Assembly: GCA_024275485.1 (NCBI GenBank)
Contig: JAJRZA010000032.1
Span: forward strand, 24,071-88,070
Length of the DNA: 64,000 nt
Reading direction: 5' to 3'
From: Candidatus Krumholzibacteriota bacterium
GTDB lineage: Bacteria; Krumholzibacteriota; Krumholzibacteriia; LZORAL124-64-63
This document shows positions 1-9,141 of the stretch, piece after piece. Within the stretch, counting starts at the first letter, position 1; each line of letters starts with the position of its first letter. A program made the position numbers and the translations under genes. The notes under the pieces were generated by a model. The model saw only the letters and a list, made by a program, of their open reading frames with translations. It ran no database searches and was not told the origin of the DNA.

Positions 1-77
1 CCACTTCAGAGAAAACCTGGGCTGATGTAAAAAGTTTGTACCGCTGATACAAATATTAATAAACGGAGGAATACATC

Positions 78-2054
78 ATGAAAAGAGCGACCTGGCTGAT
101 GGCCTTGATCCTTCTTTCCCTTGGCCTGATTCCGGCCGGTGCGGGAGCCCAAATAGTTTGCGAGGAGCCAAATCTATTTGTCCTCTTCTTTGATGAGGAA
201 GCCAGCATTATCAATCTCCACAACGTAGGTCCCGGTGAGGTATACAATGGGTACCTGTACCTCTTGAATCCTGATCCTGGTTGCCTGCGTGGGTTTGAAC
301 TGGAGATCATTATTCCCGACCAGACCAGTATTTTTGAAATCACCTTTCCCGGTGACGCCGTCAACTTCGGGACTGGAGGAAACTTCATTGTCGGGTTTGG
401 CGATGCCCACCTCTCCACGGACAACCGTATTCTGCTTTGCACCATTTCTTTGATGAATATGAGTACCACGGGTGAAGTGCAGGATTTCTATATGTCCCCC
501 TCAACTCCCGCTTCCATCGAAGGCCACATGGCCTATCTCGATTGTTCCATGATGATCGTCGCCACCGATCCCATCTCCCTGGACTATGCTCTGCCGGTGG
601 CGAGGGTCAACGGAAGTGTGGATTTGGATTATTGTGGCGAACTCAGCCTGGATGGGATCACCGTCCAGATTTCCAGCCAGGGTGATGACGACAACCTGGC
701 CGGCACATCCACATGGGCTACTGACGGCTACGATCCCCCTTTCGACCTGAACGACCCTGAGCCCGACCCGGTGGTTTTCTTTGCTCACCCGGAGTGGGAC
801 TCCCCTAATGGCGGCAATTTCCGCCACGATATTATGGGCGCGTTTGATCCTTATGCCGAGATGCGGACCTGGTCCTTGACCATCAATTCAATTTTTCCCC
901 AGGGCTACACTCCTCCTTACATGGTTGAAGTGGATTTTCTGCCCTCGTTTGCCGGTGACGAAAATATTTATCTGACCCTGGTGGACCATACCACCGGTGA
1001 AATCACTCTTTTGGAAGAACCTTATCTGCACATTTTCCCCATTTACCAGAGCGAGTCCCGGATCTTTGATCTGGTGATTGGATACGACACCATTTATCCA
1101 CTGATTACTGCCCTGGATGTTGGCTTGGATGTTTTTTGCAACGGTTTGGCCGACCTGGGGAATCACGCTGCCACCGCCGAATGGGCGACCGACGGCTATG
1201 ATGAGGATATCGACATTCCTGAACCGGGCCCGCCTCCCAGCAACTACCTGACTGCCTCCTTCACCCAGGAGGATTGGCCTTTTGGTCCTCGTTTTCGCAC
1301 CATGGTGCATGGTGATTTTCCCACCGACCTTGAAATCAAAACCTGGCCACTGAGGGTGGAGACAGACCAGATTGGCATGGTCGAGCTGAATTTCACACCC
1401 GACTTTGATGAAGCTGCGGATATTCCCCTGGCTCCTTCCGGACCGAACAACCTTGGTTACCTGGGACTTTTGCGTCCCGAATGGGATTTGCCATTGGGTG
1501 ATAAAATCTTCCGTGACCTGGTGGCCCCGGATGGGGAGCCCGTGGCCTGGAACGCCGAAATCGTAGTGGCTGAACCCGGTTCTGTGACCTTGCAATGGAC
1601 TCGGCTGAACTGGCCGGACGACCTGGATCTGCGAATCTACCTTCCCAATGCTAACCGTGTGGTTCTGCAATCCATGCGGTCCCAGAACAGCCTGCGCCTG
1701 CCGGCACCCACAGGACGCCTGGTTGTTCAGTTCCGCACTCCGCATATGTCCGGAATCAGCGACATTCCCGCATCGGCCTACCAGCTGGGAATTCATCCCA
1801 ACCCTTTCAATCCCCAAACCACCATCTCTTTTGAGTTGATTGAAGAGGGCGAGGCTGAGGTTCGGGTCTATTCGGTGCGTGGAGAGATGGTCTCGGTGCT
1901 GCAGTCCGATGCCACCGGCCTCGGTAGGCATGAAGTGATCTGGACCGGACGTGACCGCGCCGGACGTGAAGTGCCAAGCGGGTCATATTTTGCAAGGTTG
2001 TATGTGGACGGAAAGGCCGTGGGACCTGTTGCAAAAATGAGTCTGATCAGATAG
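78..2054 (+). CDS. Secreted surface protein with FlgD/T9SS-like C-terminal sorting domain
   Basis: Start ATG with GGAGG 8 bases upstream. Residues 1-24 form a signal peptide (ends AGAGA|Q). The body holds two related blocks of about 150 residues, starting near residues 205 and 355. Each contains a W-A-T-D-G-Y-D motif followed by an acidic proline stretch, an F/W-rich segment and a T-W-x-L strand, which suggests tandem beta-sandwich domains. Residues ~565-658 form the C-terminal domain with PNPFNPQ, VYSVRGE and a WTGRDRAGREVPSGSY stretch, the FlgD Ig-like / type A sorting-like fold found on exported proteins of the FCB group. Function of the body is not recognised; an exported or surface-attached structural or binding protein is inferred. 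It converges on the next gene with only 3 bases between stops. Confidence 0.8.
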   Translation: MKRATWLMALILLSLGLIPAGAGAQIVCEEPNLFVLFFDEEASIINLHNVGPGEVYNGYLYLLNPDPGCLRGFELEIIIPDQTSIFEITFPGDAVNFGTGGNFIVGFGDAHLSTDNRILLCTISLMNMSTTGEVQDFYMSPSTPASIEGHMAYLDCSMMIVATDPISLDYALPVARVNGSVDLDYCGELSLDGITVQISSQGDDDNLAGTSTWATDGYDPPFDLNDPEPDPVVFFAHPEWDSPNGGNFRHDIMGAFDPYAEMRTWSLTINSIFPQGYTPPYMVEVDFLPSFAGDENIYLTLVDHTTGEITLLEEPYLHIFPIYQSESRIFDLVIGYDTIYPLITALDVGLDVFCNGLADLGNHAATAEWATDGYDEDIDIPEPGPPPSNYLTASFTQEDWPFGPRFRTMVHGDFPTDLEIKTWPLRVETDQIGMVELNFTPDFDEAADIPLAPSGPNNLGYLGLLRPEWDLPLGDKIFRDLVAPDGEPVAWNAEIVVAEPGSVTLQWTRLNWPDDLDLRIYLPNANRVVLQSMRSQNSLRLPAPTGRLVVQFRTPHMSGISDIPASAYQLGIHPNPFNPQTTISFELIEEGEAEVRVYSVRGEMVSVLQSDATGLGRHEVIWTGRDRAGREVPSGSYFARLYVDGKAVGPVAKMSLIR

Positions 2055-2057
2055 GAA

Positions 2058-4019
2058 TTATGGTGTGCGAGCCAAGGCTTCCAAAGCCCTGCTCGCCACC
2101 TGACGGTTCTGTTGCAATCGCACCCGGAAGGCTGCGGATTCCTGTCCGGGGTTGGTTCGGAATTCAGCCATTTGCTTGTCGATGACGGCAAGTGCCTGGT
2201 TGTAAAATTCCTTTGCCCGGTCGGGATGATCCAGCTGGGCTTCCAGATATCCCAGCCCCAACAAGGCCCGGTGCTGGTTCGGGTCTTCTTTCAGCAATTG
2301 TTCAAATTCCTTGTGCGCCAAAGCCAGACGGCCTTGGTGCACCAACATGAAAGCCCTGAGAAATTTTTCTTGATGGATAAAACCAAGCTGTGGTCCACAA
2401 TTCTTCACCAGATCCAAATGACTTTCGGCGGCAGAATAGTCTCCCCGGTTGACGTCTGACTCGGCCAGCGCCAGGTGGGCTTCGAAAGAAGGCCGATCAT
2501 TGAGACTGATACGGAAATTGTCTTCAGCCTCCTCAATCCTGCCAAGGGCCGTCTGGGCCAGTCCAAGATAAAGACGGCCGGGTCCTGGCCACTTCATTTG
2601 CCGAACTCCCTGACCCAATTGGGTAACTGCCATTTTTATTTTTCCCTGGGTGAAATGGCGGCGACCGGAGGCGGTCAGCAGATCCCCACGGAATTCCTGC
2701 AGACTGCCGCCCACCAGAACAAGGGCCACCATCGCCAGCACGAGGCCCTGGATTTTTCCCATCCTGTTGGATTCCCGAAGATTGTCGGCGCCATCGTTCA
2801 GAAAGAGCAACCCCAGCAGGAAGGCGAACACCAGGGAAGTGGCCGGCAGGTGAAAAGGGAAGCTGACCAGCGAGTGCACCGCCACCGTCAGCACTCCGGC
2901 CGTCAGCAAGAGATGGTCAACCTGGTCTCGTGGTGAAAACACCAGGAAACGCCGCCACCAAGCCACGGCAAAGGTCACCAGCAGGCTGGCAAGCCAGAAC
3001 AGCCCGATGGCACCGGTTTCGGCGACCCACTGCAGGGGGTCGTTGTGGGTCCGGGTTGAGATGGGAGTTCCCCAGGGTATATCGGGTGCGGCTCCGCTGG
3101 TGGTCAAACGAGCCCTGGCCTCTGGCCACTGTACCAAATAGTTGCCCGCCCCGACGCCGAGGATGGGATCCGATTTCAGCATGTCGACTGCCGCCAGCCA
3201 ATCCGTCCTGCGGATATCTCCATGGTTTGCCGCCAGAAGTTTGTGATGCAGGGGCGCGTCAAACATGAGCCAGAGGCCTGATGCGGCCACCAGGATGAGG
3301 AGCCCAGCCAGAACCATGGGTACCAAACGTCCCCGACCCTTGATGACCAAAACCACGCATGGGGCTACCAAACCGCCGGCAGTCAGGATGGCCACCTGCG
3401 GACCAGTGGCTCCGGCCAGGGCCAGGGTGACCAGGATCAGTGTCATGGAAACAATGATCACAACCCGGTGCCACATTTGCCGAGTGTGTCGCAACAGTAC
3501 CAGGGCTGGCCAGAAGGCCACCGCCATGAATCCCGCAAGGTAGTTCTGGTTGCCGAGCGTGCTGATTCCCGGGGGATACCCTGAAAAAGGCGCGGCACCT
3601 GGAAGAAGGTGGGCCATTTGCAGCAAACCATAGATTCCGGCCAGGGACGCCCCAAGGGTCACTGCTGCCAGCAGTGGTTTCTGTCCCTGAAGACCGCCGA
3701 TCTGTCTGGAAGTTTGAAGGGTCACCATCCCAAACAAGGAGATCAGAAGGCCGGCCCGCACCACAAGGGTGGGATTTGCGGAAGCAAACAATCCAATGCC
3801 CAGAAGAAATACCAGGCTTCCCCAGATGGTGAGTCCGCGGTTACCCATGGGTAGACCAGAATGACCACGCCACTCCAGCCAGGCGGCGTGGCCCAACCAC
3901 AGGCCGACGGCCATGGCCAGAATGGTGAACTTGGCGGCATCATAGGAGTTGCTGTGCGGCCAGAAGGCGACGGGAAGCAACCAAAGGAGGTGGATCAGGA
4001 TTTGGCGGCGGAATTTCAC
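2058..4019 (-). CDS. O-antigen ligase/polymerase-family membrane protein with C-terminal TPR repeats
   Basis: GTG start at 4019 and 653 residues. The first ~430 residues are a multi-pass membrane region with ten or more hydrophobic helices. The loop near residues 280-350 has the Wzy_C signature: GAGNYLVQWPEAR followed by TRTHNDPLQWVAETGAIGLF (H-N-D-x-L-Q-x-x-x-E-x-G). This is typical of O-antigen ligases and polymerases that transfer lipid-linked glycans in the periplasmic leaflet. Residues ~470-650 carry TPR-like helical repeats (for example LGLAQTALGRIEEAEDNF and LLGLGYLEAQLDHPDRAKEF), a fusion seen in many environmental members. It is not in a glycan cluster here, so the substrate is unknown; protein glycosylation is also possible. 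Confidence 0.8.
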   Translation of the reverse strand: MKFRRQILIHLLWLLPVAFWPHSNSYDAAKFTILAMAVGLWLGHAAWLEWRGHSGLPMGNRGLTIWGSLVFLLGIGLFASANPTLVVRAGLLISLFGMVTLQTSRQIGGLQGQKPLLAAVTLGASLAGIYGLLQMAHLLPGAAPFSGYPPGISTLGNQNYLAGFMAVAFWPALVLLRHTRQMWHRVVIIVSMTLILVTLALAGATGPQVAILTAGGLVAPCVVLVIKGRGRLVPMVLAGLLILVAASGLWLMFDAPLHHKLLAANHGDIRRTDWLAAVDMLKSDPILGVGAGNYLVQWPEARARLTTSGAAPDIPWGTPISTRTHNDPLQWVAETGAIGLFWLASLLVTFAVAWWRRFLVFSPRDQVDHLLLTAGVLTVAVHSLVSFPFHLPATSLVFAFLLGLLFLNDGADNLRESNRMGKIQGLVLAMVALVLVGGSLQEFRGDLLTASGRRHFTQGKIKMAVTQLGQGVRQMKWPGPGRLYLGLAQTALGRIEEAEDNFRISLNDRPSFEAHLALAESDVNRGDYSAAESHLDLVKNCGPQLGFIHQEKFLRAFMLVHQGRLALAHKEFEQLLKEDPNQHRALLGLGYLEAQLDHPDRAKEFYNQALAVIDKQMAEFRTNPGQESAAFRVRLQQNRQVASRALEALARTP

Positions 4020-4169
4020 CTGAAGATCCCCTGATTTATTCCCTTTCCAAAAGGGATGAAATTTTCAATTCATCCGGGAGGGAACAAGCTGCTGGGCGTG
4101 TTGCTTCTGGCTCGACCATTTGCTGACAGGGCCATCATTGCATTGTAGCCCAGAAGGCACAACGGGGAA

Positions 4170-5030
4170 CTAGAACATTCGTCGGATTCCCAACAGGGCC
4201 ATGGGCCCAGCTTCAAACTGCAGACCCACCTGATCCTGAACCACGGGGAAGCGCACCAGACCCTCGATGATCAAGTCGTCGACAGTGTACTTCAGGCCCG
4301 GGGCCAGGCTGAAGATGGACTCGCCGGTGTTGGGCAAATCCACTCCATCGCTGGTATAGGAACCCGTATCGCGCCAGGTCAGCTCAAGAACTGGAGCAAT
4401 GGCGACCTGGCCGGAGTTGCCAACCGGGAATTGACGAGAGAAGGCCAGGTCCACGCCAAACTCGTCACCCGGATCGGGATTGCCCTCAGCCACCCCCGCA
4501 ACGCCGCGAAACAGGTAACCCAGGTTGAAGTCCATACCCCAAACGCCGGCCCGGCCGGAGATGAACAGGCCGGCCTTGAGATTCCATGATTCGCTGGAGA
4601 TGTCTTCGGCGCCGGTCGGCGGTGCCACCCCCACCGTTGGCGCGATGCCAATGGTATAGCTGCGGGTGTTGACCCGCAATACCTTGTACTTGCCAAAGAG
4701 GTAGAGGTCGCCCAACCCGGAAGCGTTGTTTTCAATGCCGTTCATGGTCATCGTCCGGGAGTCGAAGATCTGGCGCAATCCGATGGTTATTGCGGGACTG
4801 AGGCCGTGTACCACCACCAGTGGTACCCTCAGCAGATCCATGCTCGAATCGTTCATCCCTTCGGGGGGTTGTCGGGACATGGACCGCACCTGGGCCCGGA
4901 TGATCCAACGTCCCTCCGGTGGGGTCAGGCCTGCGTCGATGCTGATACCGGAGGCAGCGGCATCGGACGCGGGGATCAGCCACAGCAACAAGGTCAAGAG
5001 GCACAATTCCAGAAATCGTGATATTCTCAC
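4170..5030 (-). CDS. Outer-membrane beta-barrel-like protein paired with a metal-binding lipoprotein
   Basis: GTG start at 5030 that overlaps the upstream gene's TGA by 4 bases (GTGA), implying translational coupling. Signal peptide ~1-27 (LLLWLIPASDAAA). The mature part alternates polar and hydrophobic strands (LRVPLVVVHGLSPAITIGLRQ and similar) and ends ALLGIRRMF with a C-terminal Phe, the signature recognised by the BAM machinery. The overall look is that of the small transporter-like or phenol-degradation MetA-like barrels. Because it is co-transcribed with an HMA-domain lipoprotein, a role in metal handling at the outer membrane is plausible but unproven. Confidence 0.65.
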   Translation of the reverse strand: MRISRFLELCLLTLLLWLIPASDAAASGISIDAGLTPPEGRWIIRAQVRSMSRQPPEGMNDSSMDLLRVPLVVVHGLSPAITIGLRQIFDSRTMTMNGIENNASGLGDLYLFGKYKVLRVNTRSYTIGIAPTVGVAPPTGAEDISSESWNLKAGLFISGRAGVWGMDFNLGYLFRGVAGVAEGNPDPGDEFGVDLAFSRQFPVGNSGQVAIAPVLELTWRDTGSYTSDGVDLPNTGESIFSLAPGLKYTVDDLIIEGLVRFPVVQDQVGLQFEAGPMALLGIRRMF

Positions 5031-5365
5031 CGCAAGCGCTCGCCGGCCGTGAAATTGGCCTTGGAAATGGCCTCCTGAACCGCCTCGTCTGGTACGTCGG
5101 CGCCTTCGGCGACCGTCAGGGTCAGGCGTTTATCCTGCCAGGAAGCCTTGGCTCCAACAATTCCGGGAACGGCTTTGACCAGATTTTCAAGACCCCCGTG
5201 GCAACTGGGACAATCCATGCCAAAAACTTCGTAAGTGCGGACCGTGCCGGCTACCAGGGGTGCTTCGGTTTCGGTTTTGGGCACGGAGGCACAACCGATC
5301 AGGAAGAAGGTGGAGGCGATGGTCAGCACGGCCACAATCGGGCGCAGGGAAAGAGTTGATTTCAA
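5027..5365 (-). CDS. Heavy-metal-associated (HMA) domain lipoprotein
   Basis: 112 residues from a TTG start at 5365 with GAGGAC upstream. The lipobox LIGC (Cys25) predicts lipid attachment. Residues ~42-110 form a ferredoxin-like HMA fold with the metal loop GMDCPSCH (Cys52, Cys55), the usual G-M-x-C-x-x-C site of MerP/CopZ-type domains that bind Cu, Hg or Zn. The motif also satisfies CXXCH, but the surrounding beta-alpha-beta pattern (VFGMDCPSC..LENLVKAVPGIVGA) fits HMA and not cytochrome c. First gene of a two-gene operon with the barrel protein. A periplasm-facing metal-binding or metal-delivery role is inferred. Confidence 0.8.
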   Translation of the reverse strand: MKSTLSLRPIVAVLTIASTFFLIGCASVPKTETEAPLVAGTVRTYEVFGMDCPSCHGGLENLVKAVPGIVGAKASWQDKRLTLTVAEGADVPDEAVQEAISKANFTAGERLR

Positions 5366-5730
5366 GATTTTGTCCTCTAATTAGAAATCGGCAGCGGCCG
5401 GCTGCCATCGGTTTTTCCACAGAATGATTGTCCTCGCCGGTTCGGCCGAGTCCTATTTTCGTCAGGCTGATACAGGATGAAGTCATACAAGATTATTTAA
5501 TAGTATATGAAAATACCATGTGCTGCCACCCAACCCGGACGTATCATCCCCATGACTTTCCTCGTCACCGCCGTGGTGGTGGTCAATATCGTGATGGCAT
5601 TTCATTGCCTTCAGAAGTCATTTTCCCCAAAATAATCATGATTTATGATATGGATTGTTCGGTCGCCCGTTTGACACGATCAACGAGATTTATCCAAATA
5701 CAGGAAGAATCAAACTTGGGGGTTTCAACC
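5366..5730. other. Intergenic region between divergent genes
   Basis: 365 bases between the start of the HMA lipoprotein gene and the likely start of the RCC1-repeat gene. It must hold divergent promoters. It contains an AT-rich stretch around 5490-5515 but no promoter pair, hairpin or RNA motif I can defend. The reading frame that extends upstream of 5731 through this region lacks signal-peptide or domain character and is not taken as coding. Confidence 0.5.
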
Positions 5731-7431
5731 ATGACCATCATAGGAAAAACTATTCGCCACGTTACTTTCCTTTTGCTCTGTGTCTACATACTGGTTGCTG
5801 CCGCCGATACCATAGCCCAGATATCGGACACCCCTGGCCCGACCCTTCTGTGGGGCGGGTGGAGGTCTGGTGGAGATGAACTCGACCAGTTTGTTTCCAT
5901 AGAGGCAGGGACCAGGCACGTTTTGGGGATCCGCCACGACGGCGGCGCCATGGGTTGGGGTGACAACTCTTTCGGCCAATGCGATGTTCCGGAACCCAAC
6001 CAGGATTTTGTTTCCCTGGCAGCGGGCTCGCAGTTCTCGTTGGGACTGAAAGCTGATGGCAGTGTGGTTGCCTGGGGCGACAACCGACGCGGGCAGGGCG
6101 AGATCCCGGAGCCCAACACCGGTTTTATTGCCCTCTCGGTGGGCCAAGGGCACATCCTGGGGTTGAAGGCCGACAACACTGTCGTAGCTTGGGGCGAAAA
6201 CGGGATTGGTCAGTGCGATGTGCCCGAACCCAATGAAGGTTTTGTGGAACTGAGCGCCGGCTATACCTGCAGCTATGGCCGTCGTGCCGATGGGGTCATC
6301 GAAATTTGGGGACGGAGTCTGACTGTTCCCACTCCCAACGAAGATTTTGTAATTGTCGAAGGAACCCATCAATCCTTTGTCGGCCTCACCAGTGAAGGCC
6401 GTTTGGTCCCCTGGGGATTGAGCCCCTATCTCGGCTCCAATCTTCCAGAACCACCCACGGGTTTCAAAGACTTGGCAGTAGGCTATTACCACAGCCTTGC
6501 TTTGAAAGAGGATGGCTCCATTGTTGGCTGGGGCAGCAACGACGCCGGCCAATTGGACGCACCCTTGCCCAATATCGATTACATCGACTTGGATGTTACC
6601 ATCAATAGAAGCCTGGCAGTGAGAGCCGACGGCTCGCTGCATGGCTGGGGCTTTGATACGTACGGATTTTGGGAAATGCCATCGCCCAACACGGGTTTTG
6701 TTTCGGTTGCCTGCGCGGCCTGGAGCGGATTGGCTCTCAAGGAAGACGGTTCCATCTCCATGATCCCGCCTGTTGATTCTCTTCCGGTACCCAATGGTGA
6801 TTTCATCGCCGTGGCCGCCGGGGGTGATCAGTATCACGTTGAGTTTTGCGACTTTTTCATGGGATTAAGAATCGATGGCAGCATTGCAGTCTGGGGCGAT
6901 AATACCTACGGTCAATGGGATGTGCCACAGCCCAACTCGGGGTTTGTTGCCATGGCAGCAGGATACCATCACGCCATAGGCCTGAAAGCCGATGGATCGG
7001 TGGTTACCTGGGGGAATGTGACGGATCTCCCTGACGACAATAACGGCTTTGCGGGGGTCGGCGCCGGCGGTGAGGTGTGCATGGGGATTATGCCCCATGG
7101 CTTCGTTTCCGCGGTGGAACCGGTTGTTGATGATTTCTCAACGCCGCCGGCCAGGAACTTCGCCCTGCTGCAAAACCAACCGAACCCATTCAACCCGGCC
7201 ACTAACATTCGTTACCGGTTGTCCCGGCAAGGGCCTGTGCGTGTGCAAATCTTTAATGTTCGGGGCCATCTTGTCCGGACTCTTGTGGATGACAATCAAG
7301 ATGAGGGATGGCACGAAATCATGTGGGATGGTCGGTCTGATCAACGCCGCAATCTGCCTTCCGGAACCTATCTGTACCAGCTGGAATCAGGGCAGAGGAT
7401 TGAATCTCGGCAAATGACTTTGGTTCGATGA
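5731..7431 (+). CDS. Secreted RCC1-like beta-propeller repeat protein with sorting domain
   Basis: Start chosen at ATG 5731 because a GGGGG-containing ribosome site lies just upstream and a signal peptide follows (residues ~1-30, ending TIAQ). Earlier in-frame starts add non-secretory sequence. Residues ~45-460 carry about ten repeats of ~40 residues of the form W-G-D-N-x-x-G-Q-x-x-x-P-x-P-N-x-G-F followed by L-x-A-G-x-x-H-x-x-G-L-K-x-D-G-S. This is the bacterial RCC1-type repeat that builds seven-bladed propellers, and the count allows a propeller plus extra blades. Residues ~475-566 form the FlgD/T9SS-like tail (NQPNPFNPATNIRYRL ... FNVRGHLVRTL). A surface-displayed binding protein is likely; the ligand is unknown. 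Confidence 0.8.
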   Translation: MTIIGKTIRHVTFLLLCVYILVAAADTIAQISDTPGPTLLWGGWRSGGDELDQFVSIEAGTRHVLGIRHDGGAMGWGDNSFGQCDVPEPNQDFVSLAAGSQFSLGLKADGSVVAWGDNRRGQGEIPEPNTGFIALSVGQGHILGLKADNTVVAWGENGIGQCDVPEPNEGFVELSAGYTCSYGRRADGVIEIWGRSLTVPTPNEDFVIVEGTHQSFVGLTSEGRLVPWGLSPYLGSNLPEPPTGFKDLAVGYYHSLALKEDGSIVGWGSNDAGQLDAPLPNIDYIDLDVTINRSLAVRADGSLHGWGFDTYGFWEMPSPNTGFVSVACAAWSGLALKEDGSISMIPPVDSLPVPNGDFIAVAAGGDQYHVEFCDFFMGLRIDGSIAVWGDNTYGQWDVPQPNSGFVAMAAGYHHAIGLKADGSVVTWGNVTDLPDDNNGFAGVGAGGEVCMGIMPHGFVSAVEPVVDDFSTPPARNFALLQNQPNPFNPATNIRYRLSRQGPVRVQIFNVRGHLVRTLVDDNQDEGWHEIMWDGRSDQRRNLPSGTYLYQLESGQRIESRQMTLVR

Positions 7432-7496
7432 GCTGATGGACATACCAGAAGTTTGCGTAACAAAAGGGCTTTGCGTGCCGCCATTGACGCAAAAAA

Positions 7497-7540
7497 CGCG
7501 CCCCGAATTTACAGGGCCAAAGCCGGAAAAACGGGGCGCG
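7497..7540 (-). terminator. Rho-independent terminator for citrate synthase (possibly bidirectional)
   Basis: Perfect inverted repeat CGCGCCCCG (7497-7505) and CGGGGCGCG (7532-7540). Read on the minus strand the stem is followed by a run of six T, directly downstream of the citrate synthase stop. On the plus strand the stem is followed by ATTTTC, so it could also stop transcription from the RCC1-repeat gene. Confidence 0.75.
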
Positions 7541-7566
7541 ATTTTCTATGCAAATCAAATGGCCGG

Positions 7567-8841
7567 TTACTTCACCTGACTCATCAGCCACTTTGTGGTA
7601 ACACTCTTGGGCCGCTCAATGGGCGATCCCATGGCTCGATCAATCACCATCTGGCTCAGCATACCCATGGCCCTACTCACCGAGAACAGCACCGTGTAGT
7701 AGCTGTATTCACGCATACCGTAGTGATGCAACAGGGCGCCACTGCCGGCGTCCACGTTGGGCCAGGGATTCTTGGCTTTGCCTTGCTCGGTCAGCACCTT
7801 GGGAACGATTTCGAAGACCTTGTTGACTAAGGCCATCACGGGATCATCGGGGAAATGTTTCATGCCAAAGGCACGGAAAGCGGTGAACCGGGGATCGCTG
7901 ACACGCAGCACCGCATGACCGTAGCCGGGAATGACCTTGCCGCCGTTCAGCGTATCCCAGGCGTACTGGGTGAGCTGTTCATCGGTAGGCACGCCCTTGA
8001 ACTTTTTCTTCAGTTCCAGAATCCAATTCAGGCATTCCTGGTTGGCCAAACCGTGCAGGGGGCCGGCCAGTCCGTTCAATCCTGCCGAGACACTATAATA
8101 CGCGTCGCTCAGGGCCGAACCAACCAGGTGACAGGTGTGAGCTGAGACGTTGCCGCCTTCGTGATCACAGTGCAGCACCAGATACAGCCGCATGCAGTCG
8201 GCAAATTCGCCGCTCTTGTCGTTCAGGCCCAGCATGTGCGCGAAGTTCTCGGACCAGGTCAACCCTTTTTTGGGGCTGATGCGTTTGCCCTTGTTGAAGC
8301 GCATGCGGTAGATTCCGGCAGCGATGGCGGGCAGCTTGGCCAGCAAGTCGAGGCTGTCCTCCAGGGTGGGCTTCCAGTAGTCCATCTTGCTCATGCCGGA
8401 GTTGTAGGCCTTGACGAATTTGCTCTCGCGCTGCATGCACAGAACTGCAGTGTCGAGCATGCACATGGGGTGGGAGTTTTTGGGCATGGCTTCGAGAACC
8501 TTCCACACGTAGGAAGGAACCTTGGCTCGGCTGTTCAACTCTTCGGTCAGGGCGCGACGGTCGCGGGCGTTGGGCAGATCACCAGTGCAAAGCAGGTAGA
8601 AGGTATCTTCAGGAGTTTTTTTGGTCAGGTCGCCCACAGGGATACCGCGGACCAGCAACCCGACGTCGGGGGGAACTTCAGAGGTGTCGCAAACCATGCC
8701 TTTGACACCACGCATGCCACCATAGGCCTGGGCGATGGACACGTCGCTGATCTTTTTGCCACCATGTTCTTTGATCAGGGTTCGAATCTCGTCTCGCCAT
8801 ACGGGGATTTTCTTTTCAAGCGCATTTTGGAGCTTAGCCAT
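7567..8841 (-). CDS. gltA: Citrate synthase, eukaryotic/mitochondrial type
   Basis: Condenses oxaloacetate and acetyl-CoA at the entry to the TCA cycle; cytoplasmic. Start placed at ATG 8841 because AAGGAGG lies 6-7 bases upstream; a longer frame exists but lacks a ribosome site. 424 residues. Diagnostic stretches match the mitochondrial-type family and not ordinary bacterial enzymes: GPLHGLANQECLNWI (bacterial enzymes usually have GPLHGGANE), PGYGHAVLRVSDPRF (bacterial GFGHRVYK) and HCDHEGGNVSAHTCHLVGS. Active-site His residues lie in these motifs. Monocistronic, with a terminator downstream. The same unusual citrate synthase type is known from the dissimilatory metal reducer Geobacter, which fits the cytochrome island in this window. 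Confidence 0.95.
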   Translation of the reverse strand: MAKLQNALEKKIPVWRDEIRTLIKEHGGKKISDVSIAQAYGGMRGVKGMVCDTSEVPPDVGLLVRGIPVGDLTKKTPEDTFYLLCTGDLPNARDRRALTEELNSRAKVPSYVWKVLEAMPKNSHPMCMLDTAVLCMQRESKFVKAYNSGMSKMDYWKPTLEDSLDLLAKLPAIAAGIYRMRFNKGKRISPKKGLTWSENFAHMLGLNDKSGEFADCMRLYLVLHCDHEGGNVSAHTCHLVGSALSDAYYSVSAGLNGLAGPLHGLANQECLNWILELKKKFKGVPTDEQLTQYAWDTLNGGKVIPGYGHAVLRVSDPRFTAFRAFGMKHFPDDPVMALVNKVFEIVPKVLTEQGKAKNPWPNVDAGSGALLHHYGMREYSYYTVLFSVSRAMGMLSQMVIDRAMGSPIERPKSVTTKWLMSQVK

Positions 8842-9141
8842 GACGCCCTCCTTGGGGGTTGGAATTGTGGACCCGCTCTCCAAAATGACATCGGAGGCGG
8901 CAGTCTGGAATCAATTGCCATGGTTGGCGAAGCAAATCCTTAAACCCCATGATTTTGCAAGGAGTTTTCAAATTCTCGCCCTCTGTTGTATTTCAAGGGA
9001 TAACCTAACAATTGGGAGGTGGAATTTCAACTTGATCGTTGTCTTTGATCAGGAATTTTCATGGAATTTACCGCAAAAGGGGCTTAACTTTTGATAGATC
9101 AGAGCCCTCGAAGCCCTCACCGAATCGATCCGGAGGATGAT
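8842..9141. other. Divergent promoter region between citrate synthase and ferritin-like genes
   Basis: 300 bases without a gene. It contains the AAGGAGG ribosome site of citrate synthase on the minus strand (about 8848-8854) and GGAGGA of the ferritin-like gene (about 9132-9137). It must carry promoters for both directions, but I could not identify convincing -35/-10 pairs or a structured RNA. Confidence 0.5.

Noticed and set aside
888..1931. A 347-codon minus-strand frame inside the first gene
   Set aside because: Shadow of a gene with clear signal peptide and sorting domain on the other strand.
4041..4055. CCCTTT..AAAGGG stem considered as a terminator for the metal-lipoprotein operon
   Set aside because: Only six A/T- and G/C-mixed pairs, no T run; also lies in the leader of the O-antigen-ligase gene.
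5207..5225. CPSCH in the small lipoprotein considered as a haem site
   Set aside because: Context GMDCPSCHGGLENLV fits an HMA metal-binding domain, not a cytochrome.
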